In this document: in pieces, positions 63,902 through 64,000 of the stretch
How positions within the stretch are numbered: the first letter of the stretch is position 1
Layout of the letters: every line of letters begins with the position of its first letter
The notes under the pieces: model-generated
The model's input: only the letters and a program-made list of their open reading frames with translations
What the model was told of the DNA's origin: nothing
The model's database searches: none
Program-made: the position numbers and the translations under genes
NCBI RefSeq assembly: GCF_964355755.1
Contig: NC_092671.1
Location: 38,767,304-38,831,303, forward strand
Direction of reading: 5' to 3'
From: Antedon mediterranea
Taxonomy: Eukaryota > Echinodermata > Crinoidea > Comatulida > Antedonidae
Length of the DNA: 64,000 nucleotides

Positions 63902-64000
63902 TTTAGCAAGTGAATGGCCGAGCGGTTAAGACAGTGCAACCGTAATTACGTAGCTATAACATCGGCAAGGGTTCGAGGCTCACAAGCTCCATGGTTCTGG
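63902..64000 (+). mobile_element. tRNA-derived SINE, cut by the window end
   Basis: Near-identical to the head of the copy at 57450: tggccgagcggttaagacag, accgtaattacgtagc, aacatcggc, ggttcgaggctca, ctccatggttctgg. The A box is closer to consensus here than in the other copies. Confidence 0.88.

Overview
This window is nuclear DNA from an AT-rich invertebrate animal. Every gene except the GT31 copies is split into short exons with GT-AG introns. The proteins are recognisable orthologues of human genes, and introns and spacers are packed with small inverted-repeat transposons, tRNA-derived SINEs, LINE fragments and minisatellites. The gene set (histidine decarboxylase, NRAMP, HSPBAP1, NDUFA8, SPO16, TBC1D5) does not fix the phylum. 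An echinoderm or other ambulacrarian is a reasonable guess, not shown here. Nothing bacterial, and no CRISPR array, is present.

Layout. 1-2556: CAT-rich microsatellite, a 20-bp minisatellite and the HDC upstream region. 2557-15782 (+): histidine decarboxylase, 13 coding exons, 596 aa. 18061-29124 (-): three tandem single-exon GT31 (beta-1,3-galactosyltransferase-like) genes; the third has an in-frame stop. They are separated by a LINE fragment, transposons and a satellite. 31678-39155 (+): NRAMP/SLC11A metal transporter, 15 coding exons, 549 aa. 40763-43450 (-): HSPBAP1 JmjC protein, 6 exons, 463 aa. 43601-45707 (+): NDUFA8, 4 exons, 172 aa, head-to-head with HSPBAP1. 46125-48769 (-): a 5-exon, 177-aa orthologue of the meiotic crossover factor SPO16 (C1orf146), tail-to-tail with NDUFA8. 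51376-61576 (-): TBC1D5 (13 exons, N-terminus outside what I could find). 61577-64000: LINE 3' end and a SINE cut by the window edge.

Exon models were built by hand from splice sites. In every multi-exon gene the codon phase closes across all junctions, which is the main support for the boundaries.

The genes are not one pathway. Two housekeeping genes (HSPBAP1, NDUFA8) share a compact bidirectional promoter, and the GT31 set is a local tandem expansion. The most distinctive feature is the repeat landscape. At least 19 copies of one short inverted-repeat family (ends AAGCTCTGTCTACACTATCA) and 6 of a second (ends GGTTCCCACTAG) are scattered through introns. One end of the second family has been amplified into a 28-bp satellite. 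A 39-bp palindrome flanked by perfect 8-bp duplications looks like an extremely short transposon. One MITE sits right against the last splice acceptor of HDC.
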